Source of the DNA: Lutibacter sp. | GTDB lineage: Bacteria > Bacteroidota > Bacteroidia > Flavobacteriales > Flavobacteriaceae | Direction: 5' to 3' | DNA length: 40,180 nt | Assembly: GCA_021647265.1 (NCBI GenBank) | Contig: JAKIVA010000026.1 | Coordinates: forward strand, 1 to 40,180 | Part shown: positions 24,881-33,554 of the stretch, piece after piece | How positions within the stretch are numbered: position 1 is the first letter of the stretch | Layout: every line of letters starts with the position of its first letter | Program-made: the position numbers and the translations under genes | The notes under the pieces: model-generated | Database searches by the model: none | What the model saw: the letters and a program-made list of their open reading frames with translations, nothing else | What the model was told of the DNA's origin: nothing

Positions 24881-26224
24881 ATGAAATTCTATTTAAGAAA
24901 GCATATAAAATCTTGGAAGTTAGATCAAAGATTTAATGATACAAATACTAAAAATACGAGACTATTATTCTATGCCTTAATTGTAGGCCTCATAGTAGGT
25001 TTAGCAGGGTCAATTTTTCGTATAGTACTTGGCTATATTGAAGTTTTTAGAGATGATTTATATAAAAATGCCAATAATTCAGGGTTTTTAGGCTGGATAA
25101 CACCTATTTTATTTGCAATTATAGGTATAAGTATTGCATTGTTTTTAGTTAGAAAATTTGCGCCAGAAACATCAGGAAGTGGGGTGCAAGAAATAGAAGG
25201 AGCTTTAGATGGAATACGCCCTATTCGTTGGAAAAGAGTATTGCCCATTAAATTTTTTGCGTCTTTATTTTCTTTAGGTAGTGGTTTGCTATTAGGACGT
25301 GAAGGGCCTACAATTCAAATAGGTGCTAATATTGGTAAAATGATTAAAGATGCACTAGGGAAATCAGATACAGAAGACAACCCTTTAATATCAGCTGGAG
25401 CTGCAGCTGGGCTCGCAAGTGCTTTTAATGCTCCTTTTGCAGGAATTATTTTTATTATTGAAGAAATGCATGAACATTTCAGGTTCAATTTTTATTCAGT
25501 AGCTGCTATTATGATTGGAGCAGGAACAGCAGATTTTGTTGTTAGATCTTTAGTTGGAGCGAATCCAATAATACAAATGGTAGTTTATTCAAGTCCAGGA
25601 ACATCAGAGTTATGGCTGTTTATAATTTTAGGTTTATTATTTAGTGTCATAGGATATTTATATAATAAACTGTTAGTTTTGTCACTGGATTTCTTTCAAA
25701 TTTCATTTAAAGTCCCATTAATTTTTACAGGAATTATTGCAGGGATAATAATTGCAGTAATAGGAATTACTTTTCCTGAAATGATAGGGGGTGGATACAG
25801 TACAATTACTGAGGTGCTCAACCATTCATTTTCATTATCTTTTTTATTGATATTGTTTATTATAAGAATGGTTTTATCAATTTTTAGTTATAGTACAGGA
25901 GTACCTGGAGGTATTTTTGCACCGCTACTTACACTTGGAGTTATTTTAGGGATGTTGTATGGAGGTGTTATGCAACACTATTTCCCAGATTTAATTTCAC
26001 ATCCTGGTATCTTTGCTGTTGCAGGAATGGCAGGCATCTTTGCGTCAACTGTTAGAGCACCTCTTACAGGACTAGTACTCGCAGTAGAAATGACATTAAA
26101 TTTTGAATTGATATTACCATTAATAATAACTACCATAACAGCATCTGTAATTACAGTGTTATTAGGGAACAAACCAATCTATGCAACTTTGTTAAAACGT
26201 ACTATTTCAAATACAAATCATTAG
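24881..26224 (+). CDS. ClC-family chloride channel or H+/Cl- antiporter
   Basis: The 447-residue membrane protein has the selectivity motifs of the ClC family: GSGVQE (residues 99-104, the GSGIP-type motif), GREGP (139-143) with gating Glu141, and GVPGGIFAPLLTLG. The internal proton glutamate region is present as FIIEEMHEHF, matching the Glu203 region of the E. coli exchanger, so a 2Cl-/H+ antiporter is more likely than a pure channel. The bacterial form lacks the cytoplasmic CBS domains. It is divergent from the beta-propeller gene and convergent with the GSCFA gene. Confidence 0.93.
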   Translation: MKFYLRKHIKSWKLDQRFNDTNTKNTRLLFYALIVGLIVGLAGSIFRIVLGYIEVFRDDLYKNANNSGFLGWITPILFAIIGISIALFLVRKFAPETSGSGVQEIEGALDGIRPIRWKRVLPIKFFASLFSLGSGLLLGREGPTIQIGANIGKMIKDALGKSDTEDNPLISAGAAAGLASAFNAPFAGIIFIIEEMHEHFRFNFYSVAAIMIGAGTADFVVRSLVGANPIIQMVVYSSPGTSELWLFIILGLLFSVIGYLYNKLLVLSLDFFQISFKVPLIFTGIIAGIIIAVIGITFPEMIGGGYSTITEVLNHSFSLSFLLILFIIRMVLSIFSYSTGVPGGIFAPLLTLGVILGMLYGGVMQHYFPDLISHPGIFAVAGMAGIFASTVRAPLTGLVLAVEMTLNFELILPLIITTITASVITVLLGNKPIYATLLKRTISNTNH

Positions 26225-26249
26225 AAATTTAAATTTTTAATTGCTGTTT

Positions 26250-27194
26250 TTAGAAAGTGATATTGTAATTATTTTTTAAAGAAGTAATTTGTTGCTTTAA
26301 ATGAACTAAAAATTGTTGGTGTTGTTCAGAAGTTGGATTGAAAGGTTTATGTGCCAATCCCTTTTGAATAGTATCAATTTCTTTCATAATAGAATTAGCA
26401 TTTTCTGAAATCCACACTTTTTGAAATTGCTCCCAAATATAATTAATCGCAGTTTTGTTAGGGTGAATCATATCACTATTGTAAAATCGATAATCACGTA
26501 AATCATCTAACATAATTTCATATGAAGGAAAGTAAAACATGTTATTTTTTTTATCTACCAGTTGATGAATTGCAGCTAATAAATGGGCTTTACTTTGTGA
26601 ATTTTCTAGAAACCCATCTTTTAAATGCCGAACCGGACTTACCGTAAAAATGATGTTTATGGCAGGGTTGATATTTTTAATAAGTACACAGAGATTTTCT
26701 AATGAAGCCAATATATCTTCAACAGAAAGCAGTTCTTTTATAAACTTTTTTTGAGGTACTTTATGACAATTTCCAACAATGGTATCAGTTTCAATAAATC
26801 GATAAACCCATGAAGTTCCTAGTGTTATAATAATATGTGTAGCTTTTGTTAATTGTTTATTAGTTAAAGCAACGGCATTGTTTAAGTTGTCTAATAACTC
26901 ATCTTTATTAATCGAACTCAAATCAGAATGTGCATCAAAACAATGCCAACGTTCATTTAAAAGAAAAATATCTTTTTCAGAATATTTCTTTTGATTAATA
27001 GCATTGGTTAGTAAGTTTTCAATAGCAATAGGATTAAAGAGTATTCCAAACGGATTACTAATAGCATTAAACTTAAAGTAGTTTAATTTTTTATAAATAT
27101 TTTCTGAAAAACAAGAACCAATTAACAATAGTTTTGAGGAGTAATCTATTTGATTGCGTTCAGGTTGTAATTGTATGTTGGTTCTAAAAATCAT
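26250..27194 (-). CDS. GSCFA-family protein
   Basis: The family is named for its N-terminal Gly-Ser-Cys-Phe-Ala motif, here GSCFSENIYKKL near residue 27. The 314-residue product also has the conserved ITLGTSWVYR and FTVSPVRHLKDG blocks and the terminal HPNKTAINYIWEQF motif. Family members belong to the SGNH/GDSL hydrolase superfamily by fold; their substrates are not known. No signal peptide is evident. It follows alaS on the same strand after 221 bp of repeat-rich DNA. Confidence 0.9.
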   Translation of the reverse strand: MIFRTNIQLQPERNQIDYSSKLLLIGSCFSENIYKKLNYFKFNAISNPFGILFNPIAIENLLTNAINQKKYSEKDIFLLNERWHCFDAHSDLSSINKDELLDNLNNAVALTNKQLTKATHIIITLGTSWVYRFIETDTIVGNCHKVPQKKFIKELLSVEDILASLENLCVLIKNINPAINIIFTVSPVRHLKDGFLENSQSKAHLLAAIHQLVDKKNNMFYFPSYEIMLDDLRDYRFYNSDMIHPNKTAINYIWEQFQKVWISENANSIMKEIDTIQKGLAHKPFNPTSEQHQQFLVHLKQQITSLKNNYNITF

Positions 27195-27221
27195 TTAATT
27201 TAAATTGTGTAACTCTCGTTA

Positions 27222-27309
27222 TGCTGAACCTACCTCGCCTGCCGGCAGGCTTGTTTCAGCATCTTCTGAAGCAATCCTAAATCTAGCTTGATTGCTACTG
27301 GTAGGTTCA
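27222..27309. repeat. Nested inverted repeats between alaS and the GSCFA gene
   Basis: Several inverted pairs are nested: GAACCTACC (27227-27235) with GGTAGGTTC (27301-27309), ATGCTGAA (27222-27229) with TTCAGCAT (27256-27263), and AGCAATC (27271-27277) with GATTGCT (27291-27297). A perfect 14-bp palindrome GCCTGCCGGCAGGC (27238-27251) sits inside the second pair. Not all pairs can form at once. The pattern resembles dispersed intergenic repeats of Flavobacteriaceae. Confidence 0.65.
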
Positions 27310-27415
27310 AAGTTACGTATTTAGAAATAGTTTAATTTTTTATGTTAAACTGTTAATTTGTTTATTTGATTTTTTAATTAAAAGGTAACGATTAAACACT
27401 TAAACAAATTCTCAA

Positions 27416-30028
27416 CTAAACAATGTAATTCCTCCCATTAACTAAAGCCTCTTCAATACCTTTAGGGTTTTTCCCGCCAGCAGTTGCAAAAAATGGTTGT
27501 CCACCGCCGCCACCTTGAATTAATTTTCCAAGTTCCCGAACTATTTGTCCGGCGTTTAATTGTTTTTCTTCTATCAGATTTTTAGAAATGAAACAAGTTA
27601 AAAAGGCTTTACCTTCTTTTTCGGCGCCAATTAATAGAAATAAATTCTCAATTTTATTTCCTAAATCAAAAGCCAAATCTTTAATACTATTTTGATCTAG
27701 ATCTAATTTTTTAGCTAAATAATTAACTCCGTTAATGTTTTCAACCTCGTGAATTAATTCTCCTTTTAAATTTTTAGCTTTATCCTTTAATAAAATTTCC
27801 AATTGTTTTTTTAATGATGTATTTTCTTCTTGTAAATCGGTAATCGCTTTTTGTGGGTTTTGAGGGTTTTTTAGGAGTTCTTTTATGTTGTTATAAACTT
27901 TATTATTTTCAGAATAATAACCTTTTACAGCATCATTTGTAATAGCTTCAATACGTCTTATGCCAGCAGCAATGGCACTTTCAGAAATTATTTTAAAATG
28001 CCAGATATCGCCTGTGTTTTGTACGTGAGTTCCTCCGCATAATTCTACAGAATTTCCAAACTGAATAGCCCTAACAGTATCGCCGTATTTTTCTCCAAAT
28101 AAAGCCATTGCCCCTTTTTCTAAAGCAGTTTCCATTGGAATATTTCGAAATTCTTTGAGAGGAATTTTACTTTCAATTCTAGCATTTACAAAATCTTCAA
28201 CAGCTTGTACCTCATCATTTGAAAGTTTAGAAAAATGTGAAAAATCAAAGCGTAGATTTTTTGAGTGAACAGCTGATCCTTTTTGTTCAACATGTGTTCC
28301 TAAAACTTCTCGTAAAGCTTGGTGTAGTAAGTGTGTTGCTGAATGATTACAAGCAGTTCTATAACGCTGTTTTTGGTCAACAACAGCTTTAAAAGTATGC
28401 GTAGGATCTTTTGGCAAACTTTTAGCAAAATGAATAATTAAATTATTTTCTTTTTTGGTATCAACAATATAAATAACATTTCCGTTGCTGGCTTCTAAAT
28501 AGCCCTTATCTCCAACTTGTCCACCTCCTTCAGGATAAAAAGGGGTTAAATTAAACACCAATTGATATAAATCTCCATGTTTTTTTGAAGTAACCTTTCT
28601 ATAGCGGGTTATTTTTACATTAGTTTCAAGCATATCATACCCTACAAATTCTTCTTCATTATTATCTATTAAAACAACCCAATCATCGGTTTCTACAGTT
28701 GCAGCAGCTCTTGATCTGTTTTTTTGTTTTTCTAATTCAGCAGTAAACTCATCTTCATTTAACATCATTCCCTTTTCAGAAAGAATTAAAGAAGTTAAAT
28801 CTATAGGAAAACCATAGGTATCGTACAATTCAAAGGCTTTCTTACCAGAAACTATTGTGCCATTGGTGCTTTTTATAATACCATCTAATAAAATAAGGCC
28901 TTGTTCTAAAGTGCGTAAAAAAGAATGTTCCTCTTCTTTAATTACGTTGGTAATTAATTGATTTTGTGCTTTTATTTCAGGGAAATAATCTCCCATTTGC
29001 TTACTAAGAGTAGAAACTAATTTATAAATAAAAGGTTCTTTTTTGTTTAAAAAAGTGAAACCATATCTAATAGCTCTTCTTAAAATACGCCTAATAACAT
29101 ATCCAGCACCTGTATTTGATGGTAATTGCCCATCTGCAACGGCAAAAGCTACTGCACGAACGTGATCTGCAATAACACGAATAGCAATGTCTATTTCTTC
29201 ATTTTTGCCATAATCATTATTCGTAATTGCTTCAACTTCTCTAATTAATGGTGTAAAAACATCAGTATCATAGTTAGATTGTTTGTTTTGTAAAACCATA
29301 CATAAACGTTCAAATCCCATCCCAGTATCAACATGTTGTGCGGGTAATTTTTCTAGGGAACCATCGGCTTTACGATTGAATTCCATAAACACCAAATTCC
29401 ATATTTCTACCACTTGTGGGTGATCCATATTCACCAAGCTTTTTCCTGAGACTTTTGCTTTATCTTTATCAGATCGAATATCTACATGAATTTCAGAACA
29501 AGGACCGCAAGGGCCTTGAGCTCCCATCTCCCAAAAGTTATCTTTTTTATTGCCATTAATAATTCGGTCTTCACTAATATGTTTTTTCCAATAATCGTAA
29601 GCTTCTTGATCGTAAGCCAACCCTTCTTCTTTCTCTCCTTCAAAAACAGTAACATACAAACAATCTTTATCAATTTTTAACACATCAACTAATAATTCCC
29701 AAGCCCAGTCAATCGCTTCTTTTTTAAAGTAATCTCCAAAACTCCAGTTGCCAAGCATTTCAAACATGGTATGGTGATAGGTGTCTTTACCAACTTCTTC
29801 TAAATCGTTGTGTTTCCCAGAAACACGCAAACATTTTTGTGTGTCAGCAACACGTTTATCTTTTACTAATTTTTGGCCTAAAAAAAATTCTTTAAAAGGA
29901 ACCATACCTGCATTAGTAAACATTAGGGTTGGATCATTTTTAAGTACCATTGGGGAAGAAGGTACTATTGTATGTTTTTTTGAAGCAAAAAAGTCTAAAA
30001 ATTGTTGACGAACTTGTTGTGATTTCAT
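27416..30028 (-). CDS. alaS: Alanyl-tRNA synthetase
   Basis: AlaRS charges tRNA-Ala and edits mischarged Ser and Gly. The 870-residue product has normal length. In order it has the N-terminal class II catalytic domain (FTNAGMVPFKEFFLG, TMFEMLGNWSFGDYF, HVDTGMGFERL), the editing domain with the zinc-site motifs HSATHLLHQALR and CGGTHVQNTG, and a C-terminal domain rich in glycine (GGGGGQPFFATAGG). It is a single-copy essential gene expressed from its own promoter, divergent from the M23 peptidase gene. Confidence 0.98.
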   Translation of the reverse strand: MKSQQVRQQFLDFFASKKHTIVPSSPMVLKNDPTLMFTNAGMVPFKEFFLGQKLVKDKRVADTQKCLRVSGKHNDLEEVGKDTYHHTMFEMLGNWSFGDYFKKEAIDWAWELLVDVLKIDKDCLYVTVFEGEKEEGLAYDQEAYDYWKKHISEDRIINGNKKDNFWEMGAQGPCGPCSEIHVDIRSDKDKAKVSGKSLVNMDHPQVVEIWNLVFMEFNRKADGSLEKLPAQHVDTGMGFERLCMVLQNKQSNYDTDVFTPLIREVEAITNNDYGKNEEIDIAIRVIADHVRAVAFAVADGQLPSNTGAGYVIRRILRRAIRYGFTFLNKKEPFIYKLVSTLSKQMGDYFPEIKAQNQLITNVIKEEEHSFLRTLEQGLILLDGIIKSTNGTIVSGKKAFELYDTYGFPIDLTSLILSEKGMMLNEDEFTAELEKQKNRSRAAATVETDDWVVLIDNNEEEFVGYDMLETNVKITRYRKVTSKKHGDLYQLVFNLTPFYPEGGGQVGDKGYLEASNGNVIYIVDTKKENNLIIHFAKSLPKDPTHTFKAVVDQKQRYRTACNHSATHLLHQALREVLGTHVEQKGSAVHSKNLRFDFSHFSKLSNDEVQAVEDFVNARIESKIPLKEFRNIPMETALEKGAMALFGEKYGDTVRAIQFGNSVELCGGTHVQNTGDIWHFKIISESAIAAGIRRIEAITNDAVKGYYSENNKVYNNIKELLKNPQNPQKAITDLQEENTSLKKQLEILLKDKAKNLKGELIHEVENINGVNYLAKKLDLDQNSIKDLAFDLGNKIENLFLLIGAEKEGKAFLTCFISKNLIEEKQLNAGQIVRELGKLIQGGGGGQPFFATAGGKNPKGIEEALVNGRNYIV

Positions 30029-30056
30029 TTGTGTATCAGCTTAAATTTTAAAAGGT

Positions 30057-30064
30057 CAAAAGTA
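30057..30064 (-). promoter_or_regulatory. -7 box of alaS
   Basis: On the minus strand this reads TACTTTTG, a perfect TAnnTTTG match 28 bp before the alaS start. Confidence 0.5.
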
Positions 30065-30173
30065 ATAGCAATATTTATATTATTAGAATATTTTAAAATT
30101 TTATTGCAATGCTTTTTAATTGTTAATTATATACTAAAAAATAGTAGCACCACAATTTTTGTAAAACATTTCG

Positions 30174-30181
30174 TAATTTTG
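30174..30181 (+). promoter_or_regulatory. -7 box of the M23 peptidase gene
   Basis: TAATTTTG is a perfect TAnnTTTG match, implying a 5' leader of roughly 60 bases before the start at 30251. Confidence 0.45.
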
Positions 30182-30250
30182 TTAATTGTTCACTGCAATA
30201 TTAATAAATAATATAGTGTTAAAAGTGCAAAAATAACATAATTTCTGCTT

Positions 30251-31222
30251 ATGGCGAAAGTAAAATATTATTACGATTCAGATACACTCTCTTATCAAAA
30301 GATTAAGATTAAAAAGAGAGATAAACTTAAAAAGTTTTTGTTAACAGTTATAGCTGCTTTTATATTTATGATTTTGGGATTTGTAGTTTTTACACCCGTT
30401 TTTGAATCACCAAAAGAAAAAGAACTTAAAAGAGAATTAGAGTTTGTAAAATTAAATGAAGAATTACACAGTAAAAAAATTGTTCAACTTGAAAATATTT
30501 TAAAAGAAATTCAGGATAGAGATAATAATATTTATCGGTTGTATTTTGAAGTGAATCCAATACCTGAAGAACGTAGAAAAGCGGGTTTTGGAGGGATTAA
30601 CAGGTATAAAGCATTAGAAGGGTTTGACAATTCAGAAATGATTATTGATGTTACCAAGAATATGGATATTCTATCTAAGCAATTATATATTCAATCAAAA
30701 TCATTAGACGAAATTGTTAATTTAGCTGAAAATAAAGAGAAGTTATTGGCAGCAATTCCTGCAATTCAGCCTGTTAAAAAGGAAGATTTAACACGTATGG
30801 CTTCTGGTTTTGGCTGGCGTTCAGATCCTTTCACTAAGGCACGAAAAAAACATTTTGGCATGGATTTTACAGCACCTAGAGGAACGCCAGTTTATGCAAC
30901 AGGAGATGGGGTAGTTATTAGGGCTGATCAGCGCTCATCAGGATTTGGAAAACATATTAGAATAGACCATGGGTTTGGATATATTTCACTGTATGCGCAT
31001 TTGAGTAAATACAATGTAAAAAGAGGGCAAAAAGTTAAAAGGGGAGATTTAATAGGTTTTGTAGGTAATACAGGGCGATCACAAGCACCACATTTACACT
31101 ATGAAATTAGTAAAAATGGTAGAAAAATAAACCCTATTAATTTTTATTATGGTAATTTATCACCTGAAGAATTTGAAGCAATGCAAAAAGCAGCTCAAAT
31201 TGAAGGACAATCATTCGACTAA
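30251..31222 (+). CDS. M23-family (LytM-type) cell-wall peptidase
   Basis: The 323-residue protein has a short basic N terminus, one membrane helix (about 29-50), a coiled-coil stretch (about 55-95) and a C-terminal M23 domain (about 180-300). All zinc ligands are present: His201 and Asp205 (HFGMDF), and His283 of APHLHYE, with His281 beside it. It is therefore probably an active endopeptidase cutting peptidoglycan cross-links in the periplasm. The stop codon overlaps the start of the MerR gene (TAATG). It heads a cluster that continues with MerR, LemA and two TPM proteins. Confidence 0.93.
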   Translation: MAKVKYYYDSDTLSYQKIKIKKRDKLKKFLLTVIAAFIFMILGFVVFTPVFESPKEKELKRELEFVKLNEELHSKKIVQLENILKEIQDRDNNIYRLYFEVNPIPEERRKAGFGGINRYKALEGFDNSEMIIDVTKNMDILSKQLYIQSKSLDEIVNLAENKEKLLAAIPAIQPVKKEDLTRMASGFGWRSDPFTKARKKHFGMDFTAPRGTPVYATGDGVVIRADQRSSGFGKHIRIDHGFGYISLYAHLSKYNVKRGQKVKRGDLIGFVGNTGRSQAPHLHYEISKNGRKINPINFYYGNLSPEEFEAMQKAAQIEGQSFD

Positions 31223-31554
31223 TGCATATAAATTTACCTGAAAAAAGATATTATAAAATTGGAGAAGTAGCCAAAGCATTTGGGTTAAATACTTCTCATA
31301 TTCGTTTTTGGGAAAAGGAATTTGATATTTTAAAACCAAAAAAAAACAAAAAAGGGAATAGATTGTTTACGCAAGAAGACCTTAAAAATTTAAAATTAAT
31401 TTATCATTTGGTTAAAGAAAAAGGGTTTACACTGGAAGGCGCCAAAAGTAAAATGAAAGAAAACTTTCAAAACGTTAAAAATAATTATGATATTATTATT
31501 CGATTGGAGGCTATTAAAGAGAGTCTTATTAAAATAAAAAATCAGATTGATTGA
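31222..31554 (+). CDS. Small MerR-family transcriptional regulator
   Basis: The 110-residue protein has the MerR winged helix-turn-helix at about residues 10-80 (YKIGEVAKAFGLNTSHIRFWEKEF, wing with KGNRLFTQEDL) and only a short C-terminal coiled part. There is no effector-binding domain of the usual kind, so it either responds through a partner or binds DNA constitutively. It begins within the M23 stop codon and ends 81 bp before lemA. The lemA promoter contains a palindrome placed exactly as MerR operators are, making that operon the best candidate target. Confidence 0.9.
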   Translation: MHINLPEKRYYKIGEVAKAFGLNTSHIRFWEKEFDILKPKKNKKGNRLFTQEDLKNLKLIYHLVKEKGFTLEGAKSKMKENFQNVKNNYDIIIRLEAIKESLIKIKNQID

Positions 31555-31563
31555 TAAATTATA

Positions 31564-31593
31564 TTGTTATTTTGTAACAAAATAGTATTTTTA
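31564..31593 (+). promoter_or_regulatory. lemA promoter with a palindrome filling the spacer
   Basis: TTG (31564-31566) and TATTTTTA (31586-31593) are separated by 19 bp. The spacer contains the perfect 17-bp palindrome TATTTTGT-A-ACAAAATA (31568-31584), centred on the same base as the spacer. MerR-family operators lie between the two promoter boxes in this way. The sequence is AT-rich, so the palindrome might also be fortuitous. Confidence 0.55.
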
Positions 31594-31635
31594 ACAACTA
31601 ATTTAATAGAATTATAAACAACTAAAACAAAACAA

Positions 31636-32244
31636 ATGAAAAAGTGGTTAGTACCGTTAATAATTATTGGCGTTATCGTTTTTGGAATATACAGCTGGGC
31701 TGTAGGATTTAACAATACAGCTGTAAAACTAAATGAAAATATATCTGAAAGCTGGGGAAATGTTCAAACAGCATACCAACGTAGAAGCGATTTAATAGGA
31801 AATTTAGTAAATACTGTAAAGGGAGCAGCTGATTTTGAGAAATCAACATTAACTTCAGTAATTGAAGCAAGAGCAAAAGCAACATCTGTAACAATTGACC
31901 CTGCAAATATAACACCAGAACAATTAGCAAATTTTAACAAAGTACAAGGAGGATTAAGTGGCGCTTTAAAAAGTTTATTAGTTACAGTTGAGCGTTATCC
32001 TGAGTTAAAAGCAAATCAAAATTTTTTAAAACTACAAGATGAACTAGCGAGTACAGAAAACCAAATTTTAACGGCACGTACACGTTTTAATGAAGCGGTA
32101 AAGCCATATAATAATCATGTAAAAACATTTCCAAATTCTATTTTGGCAAGTATTTTCAATTTTCAAGGAAAAGCTTATTTTGAATCTGAACCAGGAGCTG
32201 AAAAAGCACCAGATGTTAAATTTGATTTTAATAACAAAAAATAA
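31636..32244 (+). CDS. LemA-family membrane-anchored protein
   Basis: The 202-residue protein has one N-terminal membrane helix (MKKWLVPLIIIGVIVFGIYSW) and a four-helix LemA domain facing outward. Characteristic sequences are WGNVQTAYQRRSDLIGNLV, LLVTVERYPELKANQNF and ARTRFNEAVKPYNN. The role of LemA proteins is unresolved; envelope stress links have been proposed. The stop overlaps the start of the first TPM gene, and the next two genes are joined the same way, so the three form a tightly coupled unit. Confidence 0.93.
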   Translation: MKKWLVPLIIIGVIVFGIYSWAVGFNNTAVKLNENISESWGNVQTAYQRRSDLIGNLVNTVKGAADFEKSTLTSVIEARAKATSVTIDPANITPEQLANFNKVQGGLSGALKSLLVTVERYPELKANQNFLKLQDELASTENQILTARTRFNEAVKPYNNHVKTFPNSILASIFNFQGKAYFESEPGAEKAPDVKFDFNNKK

Positions 32245-32681
32245 TGCCTAAAGTTGAAGATTTTTTAACGAAAGAACAAGAGCAGAAACTTATTCAAACA
32301 ATTAAAGTTGCTGAAAAAAATACTTCAGGAGAAATACGCGTTCATATTGAAAAAACATCAGACAAGCCTCCTATGGATAGAGCATTAGAGGTTTTTCATT
32401 TTTTAAAAATGAACGAAACAGAACTTAAAAATGGAGTGTTGTTATATGTAGCAATTGAAAGTAAACAATTTGCCATAATTGGTGATGAAGGGATTCATAA
32501 TAAAGTTACTGATAGCTTTTGGGATTCAACCAAAGAAATTGTACTATCTCACTTTGCTAAAAATGAATTTGCAAAAGGGTTGGAACTTGGAATACTTGAA
32601 GTTGGAGAAAAATTAAAAAACTATTTTCCATACCAATCAAATGATACTAATGAATTATCAGATGAAATTTCAAAAGGATAA
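32244..32681 (+). CDS. TPM-domain protein, soluble form
   Basis: The 145-residue protein consists of one TPM domain (TLP18.3, Psb32, MOLO-1) without signal peptide or membrane helix, so it appears cytoplasmic. Features are KNTSGEIRVHIEKTSD, the LYVAIESKQFAIIGDEGIH block and the HFAKNEFAKGLELGI helix. TPM domains are implicated in membrane-protein maintenance, and in plants in photosystem repair. It lies between lemA and a second, exported TPM gene, with start and stop codons overlapping on both sides. Confidence 0.88.
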   Translation: MPKVEDFLTKEQEQKLIQTIKVAEKNTSGEIRVHIEKTSDKPPMDRALEVFHFLKMNETELKNGVLLYVAIESKQFAIIGDEGIHNKVTDSFWDSTKEIVLSHFAKNEFAKGLELGILEVGEKLKNYFPYQSNDTNELSDEISKG

Positions 32682-33499
32682 TGATTTCAATAAACCGATT
32701 ATTTAAAAAATACAGTACATTTTTAATTGCCATATTGTTAGTTCAAGTTGCTTTTGGGCAGTTTACAATACCTGAAAAACCAACATTGCAAACTAGTGTA
32801 TATGATTATGCTAAATTGTTATCTGCTTCACAAAAAGCGGCTTTAGAAAATAAATTAATTAAATATTCCGACTCAACTTCTACACAAATAGTTGTGGCTA
32901 CAGTTGAAACAATTAAAGGAGAAGATATTGGAATTCTAACTCCTAAATGGGCACATGAATGGGGAATTGGTCAAGCAAAAGAAGATAATGGGGTTTTTAT
33001 TTTATTAGCTAAAAAAGAACGAAAGATTTGGATTTCACCTGGTTATGGAGTAGAATATAAACTAACAGCTGGCATTACAGGGACAATTGTTAGAAATATT
33101 ATTATTCCAGAATTTAGAAAAGGAAATTATTATGCCGGTTTAGACAAAGGGTCTGATGCCATATTTGAAGTCTTAAACGGAACCTTTAAAAATAACCAGA
33201 CTGGTAAAACAGAAAAATCAGATGATTTTTCAGGGTTTGTAACAGCCATTATTATTTTTATTATTTTAATGATTCTCTTTTCTAAAAAAAATAGAGGAGG
33301 AGGTAATAATAGAGGAAATAGAAGAAACTCCACAGCAGCAGATATTTTAACAGCCATTCTTTTAAGTGGTGCTGGAAGAGGTGATTTTGGAAGCGGCAGT
33401 TTTGGCGGAGGTTCAAGTGGAGGCTTTAGCGGCGGAGGTTTTGGTGGCGGATTTGGCGGTGGCGGCTTCAGTGGTGGAGGTGCAGGAGGAGGCTGGTAA
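32681..33499 (+). CDS. TPM-domain protein with glycine-rich tail, exported
   Basis: The 272-residue protein has a signal peptide (cleavage near FGQF), a TPM domain (about 35-175, with TSVYDYAKLLSASQK, VVATVETIKG and ISPGYGVEYKLT), a membrane helix (about 188-203) and a Gly-rich C-terminal tail of some 40 residues ending GGGAGGGW. This layout matches YgcG-type TPM proteins, in which the TPM domain is extracytoplasmic and the Gly-rich tail is cytoplasmic. It is a paralogue of the soluble TPM protein encoded just upstream. Confidence 0.9.
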   Translation: MISINRLFKKYSTFLIAILLVQVAFGQFTIPEKPTLQTSVYDYAKLLSASQKAALENKLIKYSDSTSTQIVVATVETIKGEDIGILTPKWAHEWGIGQAKEDNGVFILLAKKERKIWISPGYGVEYKLTAGITGTIVRNIIIPEFRKGNYYAGLDKGSDAIFEVLNGTFKNNQTGKTEKSDDFSGFVTAIIIFIILMILFSKKNRGGGNNRGNRRNSTAADILTAILLSGAGRGDFGSGSFGGGSSGGFSGGGFGGGFGGGGFSGGGAGGGW

Positions 33500-33554
33500 G
33501 TCATATTATTACCTGTAATTCCCAAAAAAAGAAAAAGAAAATAGGTTTTCGTAG

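Noticed and set aside
30029..30211. Short plus-strand frame in the alaS to M23 intergenic region
   Set aside because: It is hydrophobic only because of AT-rich DNA, and it covers the two promoters.
31568..31584. Palindrome before lemA as a transcription terminator
   Set aside because: The stem is almost all A-T with a one-base loop, so it would be unstable as RNA; its position in the promoter spacer fits an operator better.
33130..33525. Proline-rich reading frame on the minus strand
   Set aside because: It is the reverse complement of the Gly-rich tail of the exported TPM protein; GGN codons read backwards give Pro.
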